Source: Bacteroidales bacterium UBA1180 (GTDB lineage: Bacteria; Bacteroidota; Bacteroidia; Bacteroidales; Paludibacteraceae). From it: a DNA stretch of 64,000 bases. Numbering within the stretch: the stretch's first letter is position 1; each line of letters begins with the position of its first letter. The notes below the pieces were generated by a model that saw nothing but the letters and a program-made list of their open reading frames with translations, was not told where the DNA came from and made no database searches. Of this stretch, positions 40,075 through 48,301 are shown in pieces. The stretch covers positions 60,074 through 124,073 of the forward strand of contig DBYS01000016.1 in assembly GCA_002310195.1 (NCBI GenBank). Direction: 5' to 3'. The translations under genes were made by a program, and so were the position numbers.

Positions 40075-40722
40075 TCACTTTTGTATGGCAACGGACCAAG
40101 CGTAGGTGTCGGTGTGACCGGAGAGGAACGTAAAGGGATGATCTGTTTGAAACAGATCAGGTAAGGTGTCGAGATTAAGGCCTGTGCCGATGGCTTTGAC
40201 GAGGGCTTCCTTGCGCGTCCAGAGTTCAGTGAAGGCCAGGCACGGATCGACGGCATTGCAGATAACAGTCTGCTCGGCGGCGCTCATCGTACGGTTGAGG
40301 AACAGCGGCTCCTCTATTCGCCGCGGCGAGGCAACAGTCTCAACGTCGATGCCTACAGGCTGCCAATCGATAGCGACCGCAAGGGCGGTCTTGGTGTGAG
40401 AAATTGAGAAGTGTGCCCTGCGGGCGATTGATGGTTGATGAATTGATGATTGATTGTCCTGCAGGGGGCAAGTGAGCGAGGGCTTGCCGTAGGAGTCAAC
40501 GGTGTAGGTGAGATCGGCGAGCGGGAGACCGGCAGGGATAAAGCCGTGCTCGATAAGCAGCGAGTGCAAGAGTTGCCACGCGCGCAGACAACAATACCGG
40601 CCATGCAGATGTACGAATCGCAAAGCCTGCTCGCGGCGCGCAAAAGGAACAAGCGGTAGTAGTTCGGCTACTACCGCTTGCATTGTTTGCTCGTCAGGAA
40701 TATTTTCTACTTTGTAGTACAT
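40075..40722 (-). CDS. 4'-phosphopantetheinyl transferase
   Basis: This 215-residue Sfp-type enzyme moves the phosphopantetheine arm from coenzyme A to carrier-protein serines. Motifs are HFSISHT (about 103-109), PVGIDVETV (about 121-129, Mg-binding Asp and Glu) and FTELWTRKEALVKAIGTGL (about 163-181). Between YGKPSL and AHFSISHT lie about a dozen residues (CPLQDNQSSIHQPSIARR region) encoded by repeat-like DNA (40414-40470), an apparent in-frame insertion. The active-site motifs are intact. It is the last gene of its operon, 3 bases after the Ser-rich protein. Confidence 0.9.
   Translation of the reverse strand: MYYKVENIPDEQTMQAVVAELLPLVPFARREQALRFVHLHGRYCCLRAWQLLHSLLIEHGFIPAGLPLADLTYTVDSYGKPSLTCPLQDNQSSIHQPSIARRAHFSISHTKTALAVAIDWQPVGIDVETVASPRRIEEPLFLNRTMSAAEQTVICNAVDPCLAFTELWTRKEALVKAIGTGLNLDTLPDLFQTDHPFTFLSGHTDTYAWSVAIQK
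40414..40470 (-). repeat. Repeat-like insertion within the phosphopantetheinyl transferase gene
   Basis: The segment contains ATTGATGGTTGATGAATTGATG-like repeats of GATTGATG, flanked by imperfect inverted arms TGCCCTGCGGG (40414-40424) and CCTGCAGGGGGCA (40458-40470). It keeps the reading frame and encodes a Ser/Gln/His-rich loop. Confidence 0.5.
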
Positions 40723-40725
40723 GTA

Positions 40726-42138
40726 TTATCTGCGAGTTGAGCCACCGCCGGAGCGACCGCCACCGCTATGGCCACCGCTACTGTGTCCGCCTCCGCTGAA
40801 GCCTCCGCCTGAACGGCCTCCGCCGCTATAGCTGCTTGAGCTTGAGCGACTGCTGCCGCCACTGTAGCTGCTGCTCGAACGAGACGAGCTACCGCTATGG
40901 CTACTGGAGCTGCTTGAACGGCTTGAACTGCTGTAACTGCTTGAGCGATGACTGCTTGCTGCAGGCTGCGAGCTGCTGGAGCGATGCGTGCTTGCCGTTG
41001 CGCCTGAGCGTGAACTCGACGAACTGCTTGAACGGTGCGTAGTAGCTGTAGGCCGGCTGCTTGACGAACCGCTTGAGCGGTGCGTGGTTGCCGTAGGGAT
41101 CTGGCCGGTTGTGGCACGCTGGCTGACAGCTGTGGGGCGCTGACTGCCGCGCTGGTTGATCGACACGCTGCTTGAGCGCTGTGCAGGTTGTGCGCCTTGA
41201 CGTGCGCTGACCTGACGTCCGTTGGCCGCAGCCTGACGGGTCGATACAGCCGACGAGCGACTTACGCCTGCGCTGCCGAACGTGTTGTCGTAACCGCGAG
41301 TGGATCGTCCGCCCGGTGCACCTACCCTTGTAGCGGCAGTGCTTCCCTGACGCGATACGCCTCCTCCCGCACGGGATGAACGGATAGCCGTGGCACGCGA
41401 TGCGTCAAGATGGCGAGCGTTGGTCACGCCGCTGTTGCGCGTTGCAAATGCACGGTCGTGATGCGCTGTTGCGTAATCGCGACGGCTGACTCCGCCATGC
41501 ATGTCGTGGTACGCAGGACGCGGATAACGTGCGTAACGGAACGAGCAGTAGGGATGATGGTGATGCCAGTGGTAGCAATGATCCCAGTAGCGGTGCATCG
41601 GCCAGCAACGCCAGCTATACCACCAGTGAGGATAATAGCCCCAGTACCAAGGCGAATGCCAGCAGCACCATGTGGGTCCCCAGAACCAGTCGTAGATATA
41701 CGGACGGTAGATATATACCGGTTCGATGACGTAGTTCGCACCATATACGTACTCATCACCGATCACCTGTGTGCTGACCTGACCCGTCGCTTCATCCTTC
41801 TCGACATAGATTGATGCAACATCCTGGAACACATCCTGTGCCAGCACGGCCTGGATAACTACCAGGTGCTTGTTGCCGTTGTTGGTCTCCACAACGCGAA
41901 GGTAATCGACTGATCCGTCACCGTTGAGGTCAAGATTGGTGAAAGCGGAGTCAGGGTTGTTCAGGAGTGTCTCAAACTCCTCAACGTTCTTAACTGTGCC
42001 GAACAATGTAGCCACCGCCTTCAAATCGAGCGCTTGGCTTATGTCCTCTGAGTTGGCAGAGATCGTGATCGTTTCATCTGCCCACGTACTCCAGCTAACT
42101 GTAGCCAGGAGAACGAGTAGTGATAGCAAGCGTTTCAT
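40726..42138 (-). CDS. Exported low-complexity protein (aromatic/His-rich centre, Ser/Arg/Gly-rich tail)
   Basis: This 470-residue protein has a signal peptide (about 1-20). A folded N-terminal part (about 21-140) follows, with ISQALDLKAVATLFGTVKNVEEFE and LDLNGDGSVDYLRVVE, the latter resembling a calcium-binding loop. A striking aromatic and His stretch (about 145-205; WFWGPTWCCWHSPWYWGYY and HWHHHHPYC) leads into a disordered tail of more than 230 residues rich in Ser, Arg, Gly and Thr. The tail ends in Gly/Ser/His repeats. I do not recognise the function. The composition suggests an envelope or matrix protein, perhaps metal-binding. Confidence 0.75.
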   Translation of the reverse strand: MKRLLSLLVLLATVSWSTWADETITISANSEDISQALDLKAVATLFGTVKNVEEFETLLNNPDSAFTNLDLNGDGSVDYLRVVETNNGNKHLVVIQAVLAQDVFQDVASIYVEKDEATGQVSTQVIGDEYVYGANYVIEPVYIYRPYIYDWFWGPTWCCWHSPWYWGYYPHWWYSWRCWPMHRYWDHCYHWHHHHPYCSFRYARYPRPAYHDMHGGVSRRDYATAHHDRAFATRNSGVTNARHLDASRATAIRSSRAGGGVSRQGSTAATRVGAPGGRSTRGYDNTFGSAGVSRSSAVSTRQAAANGRQVSARQGAQPAQRSSSVSINQRGSQRPTAVSQRATTGQIPTATTHRSSGSSSSRPTATTHRSSSSSSSRSGATASTHRSSSSQPAASSHRSSSYSSSSRSSSSSSHSGSSSRSSSSYSGGSSRSSSSSYSGGGRSGGGFSGGGHSSGGHSGGGRSGGGSTRR

Positions 42139-42185
42139 AGCAATAATTTTTTTTTGTAAACGCCGCCCGAAAGCGAACGTTTGAG

Positions 42186-43442
42186 TTAAACAAGGTGTAA
42201 TGTGTGATGCATCTTTTCCTTCTTCGTTCGCATGTAGCGAAGGTTGTAAGGATTGGGTTGCACCTCTATTGCTATGTTCTGTACAATAACTATGCCATAA
42301 CTTTCAAGTCCGATTCTTTTTACAGGATTATTTGTCATAAGTCGCAGATTTTTAGCGCCCATTGAACGTAAAATTTGTGCACCGATTCCGTAATCCCGTT
42401 CATCAGCATCGAACCCGAGATGCACATTTGCCTCGACTGTATCCTCACCCTGTTCCTGTAATTTGTACGCTTTGATTTTGTTCATCAGACCTATACCCCG
42501 CCCCTCCTGGTTGAGATAGACGAGAATGCCTTTCCCCTCCTGTTCGATGCGCCTCATTGCCTCGTGAAGTTGTTCGCCGCACTCGCAACGTTTGCTACCG
42601 AATATATCTCCTGTCATGCACGACGAGTGTACACGGCACAGGATCGGCTCGTCCTCGGCCCACGTGCCCTTAGTGAGCACTATATGCTCCAGTCCGTTGC
42701 TCAGCTGGCGGAAAGGCGTGAGGTGGAACTCGCCATACTCAGTAGGCAGCAATACGGTGTCGCCGCGCTCGATCAGTCCGCCGCACTGCTCGGCATCGGC
42801 AGGCTGGCCATCGGCTGCCGGTTGCTGGCCGCTATCGGTTTGCGCGAGACGATAGGCGATTAGATCCTTGATGGAAATGATATGCAATCCGAACTCTTGG
42901 GCCACCTTCTCCAGTTGCGGCATTCGTGCCATGGTGCCGTCCTCGTTCATTATCTCAATGAGTGCGGCGCACGGGCGCATGCCCGCGAGGCGCGCCAGAT
43001 CAACCGCCGCCTCAGTGTGTCCGGCACGTTTGAGCACGCCGGCCGCCTGTGCGTACAGAGGATTGATATGTCCCGGACGGCCAAAGGTCTGTGCCGTGGA
43101 AGCCGGATCAGCCAGTGCGCGGATAGTAGCCGCACGATCCTCGGCCGACACGCCGGTGGTGCAACCCTCGAGCTTATCGACGGTGATCGTGAACGGCGTA
43201 CCGAGCATCGAGGTGTTGTTAGCCACCTGATGCACAAGGTCGAGCTCCGCACAACGTTCTTCGGTAAGCGGACAGCACAGCACACCGCGGCCGTTGTGAA
43301 GCATGAAGTTCACTTTTTCTGCCGTGATCGTCTCAGCCGCTGTGATGAAGTCGCCTTCGTTCTCGCGGTCCTCGTCATCAACTACGATGACAAACTTACC
43401 CTGACGGATGTCCTCTATAGCTTGTGGAATGGTTGATAGCAT
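42186..43442 (-). CDS. ribBA: Bifunctional DHBP synthase / GTP cyclohydrolase II
   Basis: This 418-residue fusion makes both riboflavin precursors: 3,4-dihydroxy-2-butanone 4-phosphate and the first pyrimidine from GTP. The RibB domain (1 to about 205) has DDEDRENEGDF (22-32) and the substrate loop GRPGHINPL. The RibA domain (about 235-418) has the zinc cysteines in HSSCMTGDIFGSKRCECGEQL, and the GTP-binding NQEGRGIGLMNKI. A Gln/Ala/Asp-rich insertion of about 20 residues lies in the linker (around 212-232). No FMN riboswitch is visible upstream. Confidence 0.95.
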   Translation of the reverse strand: MLSTIPQAIEDIRQGKFVIVVDDEDRENEGDFITAAETITAEKVNFMLHNGRGVLCCPLTEERCAELDLVHQVANNTSMLGTPFTITVDKLEGCTTGVSAEDRAATIRALADPASTAQTFGRPGHINPLYAQAAGVLKRAGHTEAAVDLARLAGMRPCAALIEIMNEDGTMARMPQLEKVAQEFGLHIISIKDLIAYRLAQTDSGQQPAADGQPADAEQCGGLIERGDTVLLPTEYGEFHLTPFRQLSNGLEHIVLTKGTWAEDEPILCRVHSSCMTGDIFGSKRCECGEQLHEAMRRIEQEGKGILVYLNQEGRGIGLMNKIKAYKLQEQGEDTVEANVHLGFDADERDYGIGAQILRSMGAKNLRLMTNNPVKRIGLESYGIVIVQNIAIEVQPNPYNLRYMRTKKEKMHHTLHLV

Positions 43443-43469
43443 ATATTACAGATTCAAAAGTTCAAAAAT

Positions 43470-44984
43470 TTATTCGTCGGTTAATCCAAGTTTGCGTTTG
43501 AGCGGTTCGAAGATCTTCGCCCACGCCTCGGGGTTGAACAGAGCGGAGTCCGTAGCCGCCTTGTAAGTGAGGAAGATACCGATAGGCAGCAGCACAAACG
43601 AACTGAGCCACATTCCCGCCCAGCACGGCCATATAGCCTCACGCGCCATCTTGTAACCCGTGTTGTCGATGATGTAATAGAAAATGAACATCACCACGGA
43701 TATGATCACCGGCGTACCCAAACCGCCCTTGCGGATGATAGCACCAAGCGGTGCACCGATGAAGAAGAAGATCAGGCAGGCAAACGCGAGCGTGAACTTG
43801 CGGTGCAGTTCCACCTCATGCTTGCGGATGTACCGCTGGTAATCGTCGAGCACAATAGCGTTATAGTCAATCTGATCGCGCTGTGCACGCGCACGCTCAA
43901 GTGCTACGGCAAGTACGCGCTCCTTGTATGTATTGTTGAACGATGCAAACAGCGAGTCGGGGTTGTAGCGGACACGCCAATCAACACCGTCGGTCTCCGC
44001 CTTAGCCATAAGCCGCTCATGTTTCTTCTCCAGCTCCTCCATCCGCTCCACAGTATGCCGTTCGCGCCCGAAGTACCGCGACTCGACCATCTGTTGGCTC
44101 TGTTCGTTGCCTTTCTCCACACTGAGCGCCTGCACCGAATCGATGGAGTGCAGCAGTTGGCGCGTGTCCTTGCTCACGTGCTGGTCAGCCAGCAGGCTCT
44201 CGTCATAGCGGGTGAGATCGGAGTCAAAGTCGATAAGGATCTGCTTCTCGGCAAACGACTCGCGGCGGTAAGGGATGTTCTTGGTCGTACCGGTGGCACG
44301 CTGCTGCTTGCGGCTGAGGTTCTCGAATGACTCGCCCGAGTAGAGGTGAAGCATCAGGTAGTGCTTGTCGTCCGACACAACAATCTTGCCCGAGTCAGCA
44401 AGCATCACCGTCGCATCCTTGAAGCCCTTGCTGTAGTCGTAGATCATCATGTCGTATAGCATACCGCGGCGGGGATTCTTGTGGCGGACGTAGATGTGAA
44501 AACCGTGAATGCCGTCGTAGAACTCACCCTCAGGTATATCGAGCTCGGGAGACTTCTGCCTAAGGGAGAAGATCAGCGTCCAGAGTTTGACCTGCGAAAC
44601 CGGCAATATGCTGTTGGAGAAATAGAACGCGCCTGCACAGATCACCATCACCGCCACGACGAGCGGGCGGATAATCCTGAACAGCGACACACCTGCCGCT
44701 TTCATAGCCGTCAGTTCGACCTGTTCGCCGAGATTGCCGAACGTCATGAGCGACGACAGCAGCACCGCCAGCGGCAACGCCAACGGTACAACAGATGCTA
44801 CAGCATACACAAAGAACTCCGCGAGCACACTCAGTCCGACACCCTTGCCCACGAGGTCACGCACATGCAGCCAGACGAACTGCATCAACAGAATAAAAAT
44901 ACAGATCACCAACGTAAGCACGAACAAGCCGAGGAAATTCCTCAGCATATACATGTCCAAACGTTTGATAGGTGATCTGAGCAT
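43470..44984 (-). CDS. LptF/LptG-family permease (lipopolysaccharide export)
   Basis: This 504-residue inner-membrane protein of the YjgP/YjgQ family is half of the LptB2FG complex that extracts LPS. Three membrane segments lie near the N terminus (about 14-125) and three near the C terminus (about 390-480), with a large periplasmic jellyroll between. Signature parts are LDMYMLRNFLGLFVLTL, MTFGNLGEQVELTAMKAAGVSLFRI and KFTLAFACLIFFFIGAPLGAIIRKGGLG. It is longer than E. coli LptF/G, as usual in Bacteroidetes, with an extended periplasmic part. It overlaps cdd by one base. LptF versus LptG cannot be assigned with confidence. Confidence 0.9.
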   Translation of the reverse strand: MLRSPIKRLDMYMLRNFLGLFVLTLVICIFILLMQFVWLHVRDLVGKGVGLSVLAEFFVYAVASVVPLALPLAVLLSSLMTFGNLGEQVELTAMKAAGVSLFRIIRPLVVAVMVICAGAFYFSNSILPVSQVKLWTLIFSLRQKSPELDIPEGEFYDGIHGFHIYVRHKNPRRGMLYDMMIYDYSKGFKDATVMLADSGKIVVSDDKHYLMLHLYSGESFENLSRKQQRATGTTKNIPYRRESFAEKQILIDFDSDLTRYDESLLADQHVSKDTRQLLHSIDSVQALSVEKGNEQSQQMVESRYFGRERHTVERMEELEKKHERLMAKAETDGVDWRVRYNPDSLFASFNNTYKERVLAVALERARAQRDQIDYNAIVLDDYQRYIRKHEVELHRKFTLAFACLIFFFIGAPLGAIIRKGGLGTPVIISVVMFIFYYIIDNTGYKMAREAIWPCWAGMWLSSFVLLPIGIFLTYKAATDSALFNPEAWAKIFEPLKRKLGLTDE

Positions 44985-45481
44985 TATCTTTCGCGTACTC
45001 CTCCCTTGAGGTCATCGCTAATGAAGCTGAACGGCAGCAGGCTCTCGGCACTGCTGAACTCATACACATGATTCGCGCCGAACAGCAACACGCGCATTGG
45101 CTGCTTATAGCGATGCTCTGTCTCCAGCATCACCTGACGGCAAGCGCCGCAAGGGGAGACAGGGTCTTCAGTAAAATGGCCGTTGGTAAACGCAGCTATG
45201 GCCAAAGCCAGTACCGGCTGATGGGGATGTTGTGCTCCTGCGGCAAACAACACAGTGCGCTCGGCACACAACCCGCTCGGGTAAGCTGCGTTCTCCTGAT
45301 TACACCCCTCAACAATCGTGCCATCAGCCAACAATGCAGCCGCGCCGACACAAAAATGCGAGTACGGCGAATAAGAGTCCTGCGTCTTGCGTTTGGCCAC
45401 TTCAAGCAACTGCTTGTCGGCAACCGGCAGCTCATCCCATGAATAGCTGCGAATACGCGTATCAATCGTGAATTCTTTCAT
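44984..45481 (-). CDS. cdd: Cytidine deaminase
   Basis: This 165-residue zinc enzyme deaminates cytidine and deoxycytidine to uridine forms in pyrimidine salvage. The catalytic motif is PSGLCAERTVLF (about 69-80), with the zinc Cys and the proton-shuttling Glu in CAE, and the second zinc site is PCGACRQ (about 107-113). YSPYSHFCVGAA near 38-49 binds nucleoside. It is somewhat longer than the homotetrameric 130-residue type because of an extra N terminus. It is the first gene of its operon, with its own promoter. Confidence 0.94.
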   Translation of the reverse strand: MKEFTIDTRIRSYSWDELPVADKQLLEVAKRKTQDSYSPYSHFCVGAAALLADGTIVEGCNQENAAYPSGLCAERTVLFAAGAQHPHQPVLALAIAAFTNGHFTEDPVSPCGACRQVMLETEHRYKQPMRVLLFGANHVYEFSSAESLLPFSFISDDLKGGVRER

Positions 45482-45510
45482 GATATGACCTATTTTGATA
45501 TTTTAGCCTG

Positions 45511-45542
45511 CAAAGATACAAAAAATATTTGATTATTCCAAA
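45511..45542 (-). promoter_or_regulatory. Promoter of the cdd operon
   Basis: On the minus strand TTTG (45542-45539), 20 bases, TATCTTTG (45518-45511). It overlaps, in opposite direction, the promoter at 45528-45559, so RNA polymerase cannot occupy both at once. Confidence 0.78.
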
Positions 45543-45559
45543 ATTTTTTTGTAATTTTG
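45528..45559 (+). promoter_or_regulatory. Promoter of the golvesin/amidase-rlmD-subtilase operon
   Basis: TTTG (45528-45531), 20 bases, TAATTTTG (45552-45559). Transcription would start near 45566. This excludes a start at 45557 and makes ATG 45569 nearly leaderless, favouring ATG 45587. Confidence 0.78.
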
Positions 45560-45586
45560 TACGCTGAAATGAAATTATCATCAAAA

Positions 45587-48286
45587 ATGAGCAAAATATA
45601 CCTTACTCTGGTTACAATTTTATGCCTTTCGTTGCAGGTTTACGCTATACCTGTGCGTGCACTCGGTGACAGTCTGACCGCCTACGCCAATCAGAAAGCG
45701 CAGGTGGGCAAAGTTACCGTCAAACGTATCCGCACGAGCGGGAACACAGCCAACATCTATACCTGCAAAGTTCTGAGCGGATTGAGTCTCTCGCCGAAAG
45801 AGTTGCAAGAGCTGCGCAAGCAGGCAAGCCTGCTCGTATTCGGCCACACTACCGGCGACATACATATCTACAGCGACGGCTACGAGCTGAACGAACTCAT
45901 CCCGATGCGCTACCGCAGCGTGGAACATGCACACGTACGCAATGCCGTGGCACCGCTGGTAAAGAACACCGACCTACCCTACAAGAGCCCGAACGGTCTG
46001 GACGGCAAGCATATAGCACTATGGGGCAGTCACGGCTGGTACTACAACAAACAGCTTGACCGCTGGCTATGGCAACGCGCAAGGCTGTGGACCACAGTCG
46101 AAGACCTGTACACCTCATCCTACACAATGCCTTACCTCGTACCGATGCTCGAGAACGCCGGAGCAATCGTTCTGCAGCCGCGAGAGCGCGACACACAGAC
46201 GGAGATGGTGATCATCGAACGCTCGGACATGCGCGAAGAGGATGGCAAGACCGTAGCCGAGACAATCGTGCCCGCCGACGGCGAGTACGGCATATATATC
46301 CGCTACAAACATAACCCGAACGCCTCGGCACACACACGATGCGAGGTGGAGCACAAGGACCAAACGACCGTCTATAACCTGAATATGCAGATGGGTGCAG
46401 GCACGTGGATATACATAGGCAAGCACGCTTTCTCGACCCAACAGGAGGCAAGCCTGAAGATCAGCAGCCCGAAGCAGTATATCGACGCCGTTCGTCTGGG
46501 CGGCGGCATCGACACCACAGCCGGTGTACCGCGATTCGTAGTGGGAGCATCGGAGTACCTAAAGTTCGCCAACATACCCGACTCGATCCTCGACTATACC
46601 AAGGGCGAGAACACCTATACGAACGATTATGCCTGCCGCGGACAATGGGTGAACTACCTGCTCGGCGGTTCGCAACTCGCGCCACAGGAAGAGGGGCTGA
46701 ACATCCCGATCGACATGAGCATGGCGTTTCACTCCGATGCCGGTGTGCGTCAGGGCGACTCGATCGTAGGCACACTGCTGATCTACTACACCAAGGACGA
46801 CAACAACAGCCGTACGTTGCCGCTGGGCGACTCGCGCCTGCATTGCCGTTACCTCGCCGATTATGTGCAGACGCAGATCGTGGAAGATATGCGCGCCTTG
46901 CACACACCGCTCTGGACACGCCGTTCGCTGAAGAACGCCGGTTATGCCGAAGCACGTCAGCCGCGTGTACCGTCGTTCCTGCTTGAGTTGCTCTCGCACC
47001 AGAACCTCAACGATATGCGTTACGGTTTGGATCCGAAGGTGAAGTTCACCATCTCACGCGCTATATACAAAGGCATACTCAAGTACCTTGCCACCGCCCG
47101 TGGCGAAAAGTACGTGGTGCAGCCGCTACCTGTTCAGGCCTTTAGTGCAACGCTGCATCAGACCGAGAGCGAGGACAAGCAGGACAGCATCATCCTGAGT
47201 TGGCAGCCTACAACCGATCCGTTGGAGGCGACCGCGAAGGCGCAGTATTACGTCGTATATACGCGCCGCACACGCTCAACGAACGGCCAGACGATAGCCG
47301 GCGACTGGAACGACGGCACGCGCGTGCAGGGCACACGCTATGCGTTCGTGCCCGACCGAGGGATACGTTATGACCTACGCGTGGCGGCAGGTAACAAAGG
47401 CGGAATAAGCATGCCTTCGGAGACGCTGTGCGCGTACATTGCCCCCGAACCGAAAGGTACGGCGATGATCGTTAACAACTTCTCGCGCGTGGCAGCACCT
47501 ACATTCTTTGCCGACAGTCTGTACGCAGGTATCAACCCGCAGAGTTACGCCGTGGCCGACGGCAAAGATATATCGTTCATGGGCGAGCAGTATGATTACC
47601 TGCGCAGCAGCCAATGGGTGTCGGACGACAATTGCGGTTGGGGTTCGTCGTACGCCGATCAGCAGTTTGTGCTCACCGCCGGCAATACGCACGACTACCC
47701 GCTTATGCACGGACGTGTGCTGAGCGAACTGGGTTACTCGTACGGCAGCTGCTCGACGGCAGCTATCAGCGATTCGGCAGCCCTGCGCGGGTACAGTTTT
47801 GTTGACTTGATCTGCGGCAAGCAACTAACCGACAGCACCTACAAGATGTTTCCCGACAATCTGCGTGCGGCACTGGTCGATTATTCGCAGCAAGGCGGCG
47901 GTGTACTGCTATCAGGCATGTACATCGGCAGCGAAGCCGCAGCGGTTAACGACACTGCGTTCACACGCCAAATACTGCGCTACACCTATCGCGGCGATCA
48001 TGCTACGCGCGGCGGAACAATGCTGCTGAACAGGGCAGCATGGCCGGTACAGCTCGTGCGACTGGTAACGCAACCTAACCCCAATATCATTTGCTGCGAG
48101 AACGCACAAGGTATCATGCCTGTGCGCGGCGCTGTCAGCATCGGCACGTACACCGACAGCGGCATGACCGCGGGCATAGCGTACAGCGGCGAGTACAAGA
48201 TGATTGCATTGCCGTTCATCATGGAGAGTGTCGAAGATTTCGGGGCACTGTACCGCAATTGCGTACACTACATAACCCAACGATAA
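45587..48286 (+). CDS. Secreted amidase-like protein with golvesin-type domain
   Basis: This protein of about 899 residues has a signal peptide (MSKIYLTLVTILCLSLQVYA). It shows segments of an N-acetylmuramoyl-L-alanine amidase fold: KHIALWGSHGWYYN (about 140-153) and VPSFLLELLSHQNLNDMRYGLDPKVK (about 473-498), similar to the LVE-SN segment of amidase_3. These flank a golvesin-like beta domain (about 232-310; GEYGIYIRYKHN, WIYIGKHAF, YIDAVRLGGG). A fibronectin type III-like module and a C-terminal Rossmann-like part (about 640-890) follow. Bacteroidetes homologues are often called xanthan lyase without basis. The catalytic zinc ligands are only partly evident, so the activity is uncertain. Confidence 0.72.
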   Translation: MSKIYLTLVTILCLSLQVYAIPVRALGDSLTAYANQKAQVGKVTVKRIRTSGNTANIYTCKVLSGLSLSPKELQELRKQASLLVFGHTTGDIHIYSDGYELNELIPMRYRSVEHAHVRNAVAPLVKNTDLPYKSPNGLDGKHIALWGSHGWYYNKQLDRWLWQRARLWTTVEDLYTSSYTMPYLVPMLENAGAIVLQPRERDTQTEMVIIERSDMREEDGKTVAETIVPADGEYGIYIRYKHNPNASAHTRCEVEHKDQTTVYNLNMQMGAGTWIYIGKHAFSTQQEASLKISSPKQYIDAVRLGGGIDTTAGVPRFVVGASEYLKFANIPDSILDYTKGENTYTNDYACRGQWVNYLLGGSQLAPQEEGLNIPIDMSMAFHSDAGVRQGDSIVGTLLIYYTKDDNNSRTLPLGDSRLHCRYLADYVQTQIVEDMRALHTPLWTRRSLKNAGYAEARQPRVPSFLLELLSHQNLNDMRYGLDPKVKFTISRAIYKGILKYLATARGEKYVVQPLPVQAFSATLHQTESEDKQDSIILSWQPTTDPLEATAKAQYYVVYTRRTRSTNGQTIAGDWNDGTRVQGTRYAFVPDRGIRYDLRVAAGNKGGISMPSETLCAYIAPEPKGTAMIVNNFSRVAAPTFFADSLYAGINPQSYAVADGKDISFMGEQYDYLRSSQWVSDDNCGWGSSYADQQFVLTAGNTHDYPLMHGRVLSELGYSYGSCSTAAISDSAALRGYSFVDLICGKQLTDSTYKMFPDNLRAALVDYSQQGGGVLLSGMYIGSEAAAVNDTAFTRQILRYTYRGDHATRGGTMLLNRAAWPVQLVRLVTQPNPNIICCENAQGIMPVRGAVSIGTYTDSGMTAGIAYSGEYKMIALPFIMESVEDFGALYRNCVHYITQR

Positions 48287-48301
48287 GAGCAAACAACAGA
48301 T

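Noticed and set aside
43443..43469. FMN riboswitch before ribBA
   Set aside because: Only 27 bases separate it from the preceding gene, and no riboswitch sequence is present.
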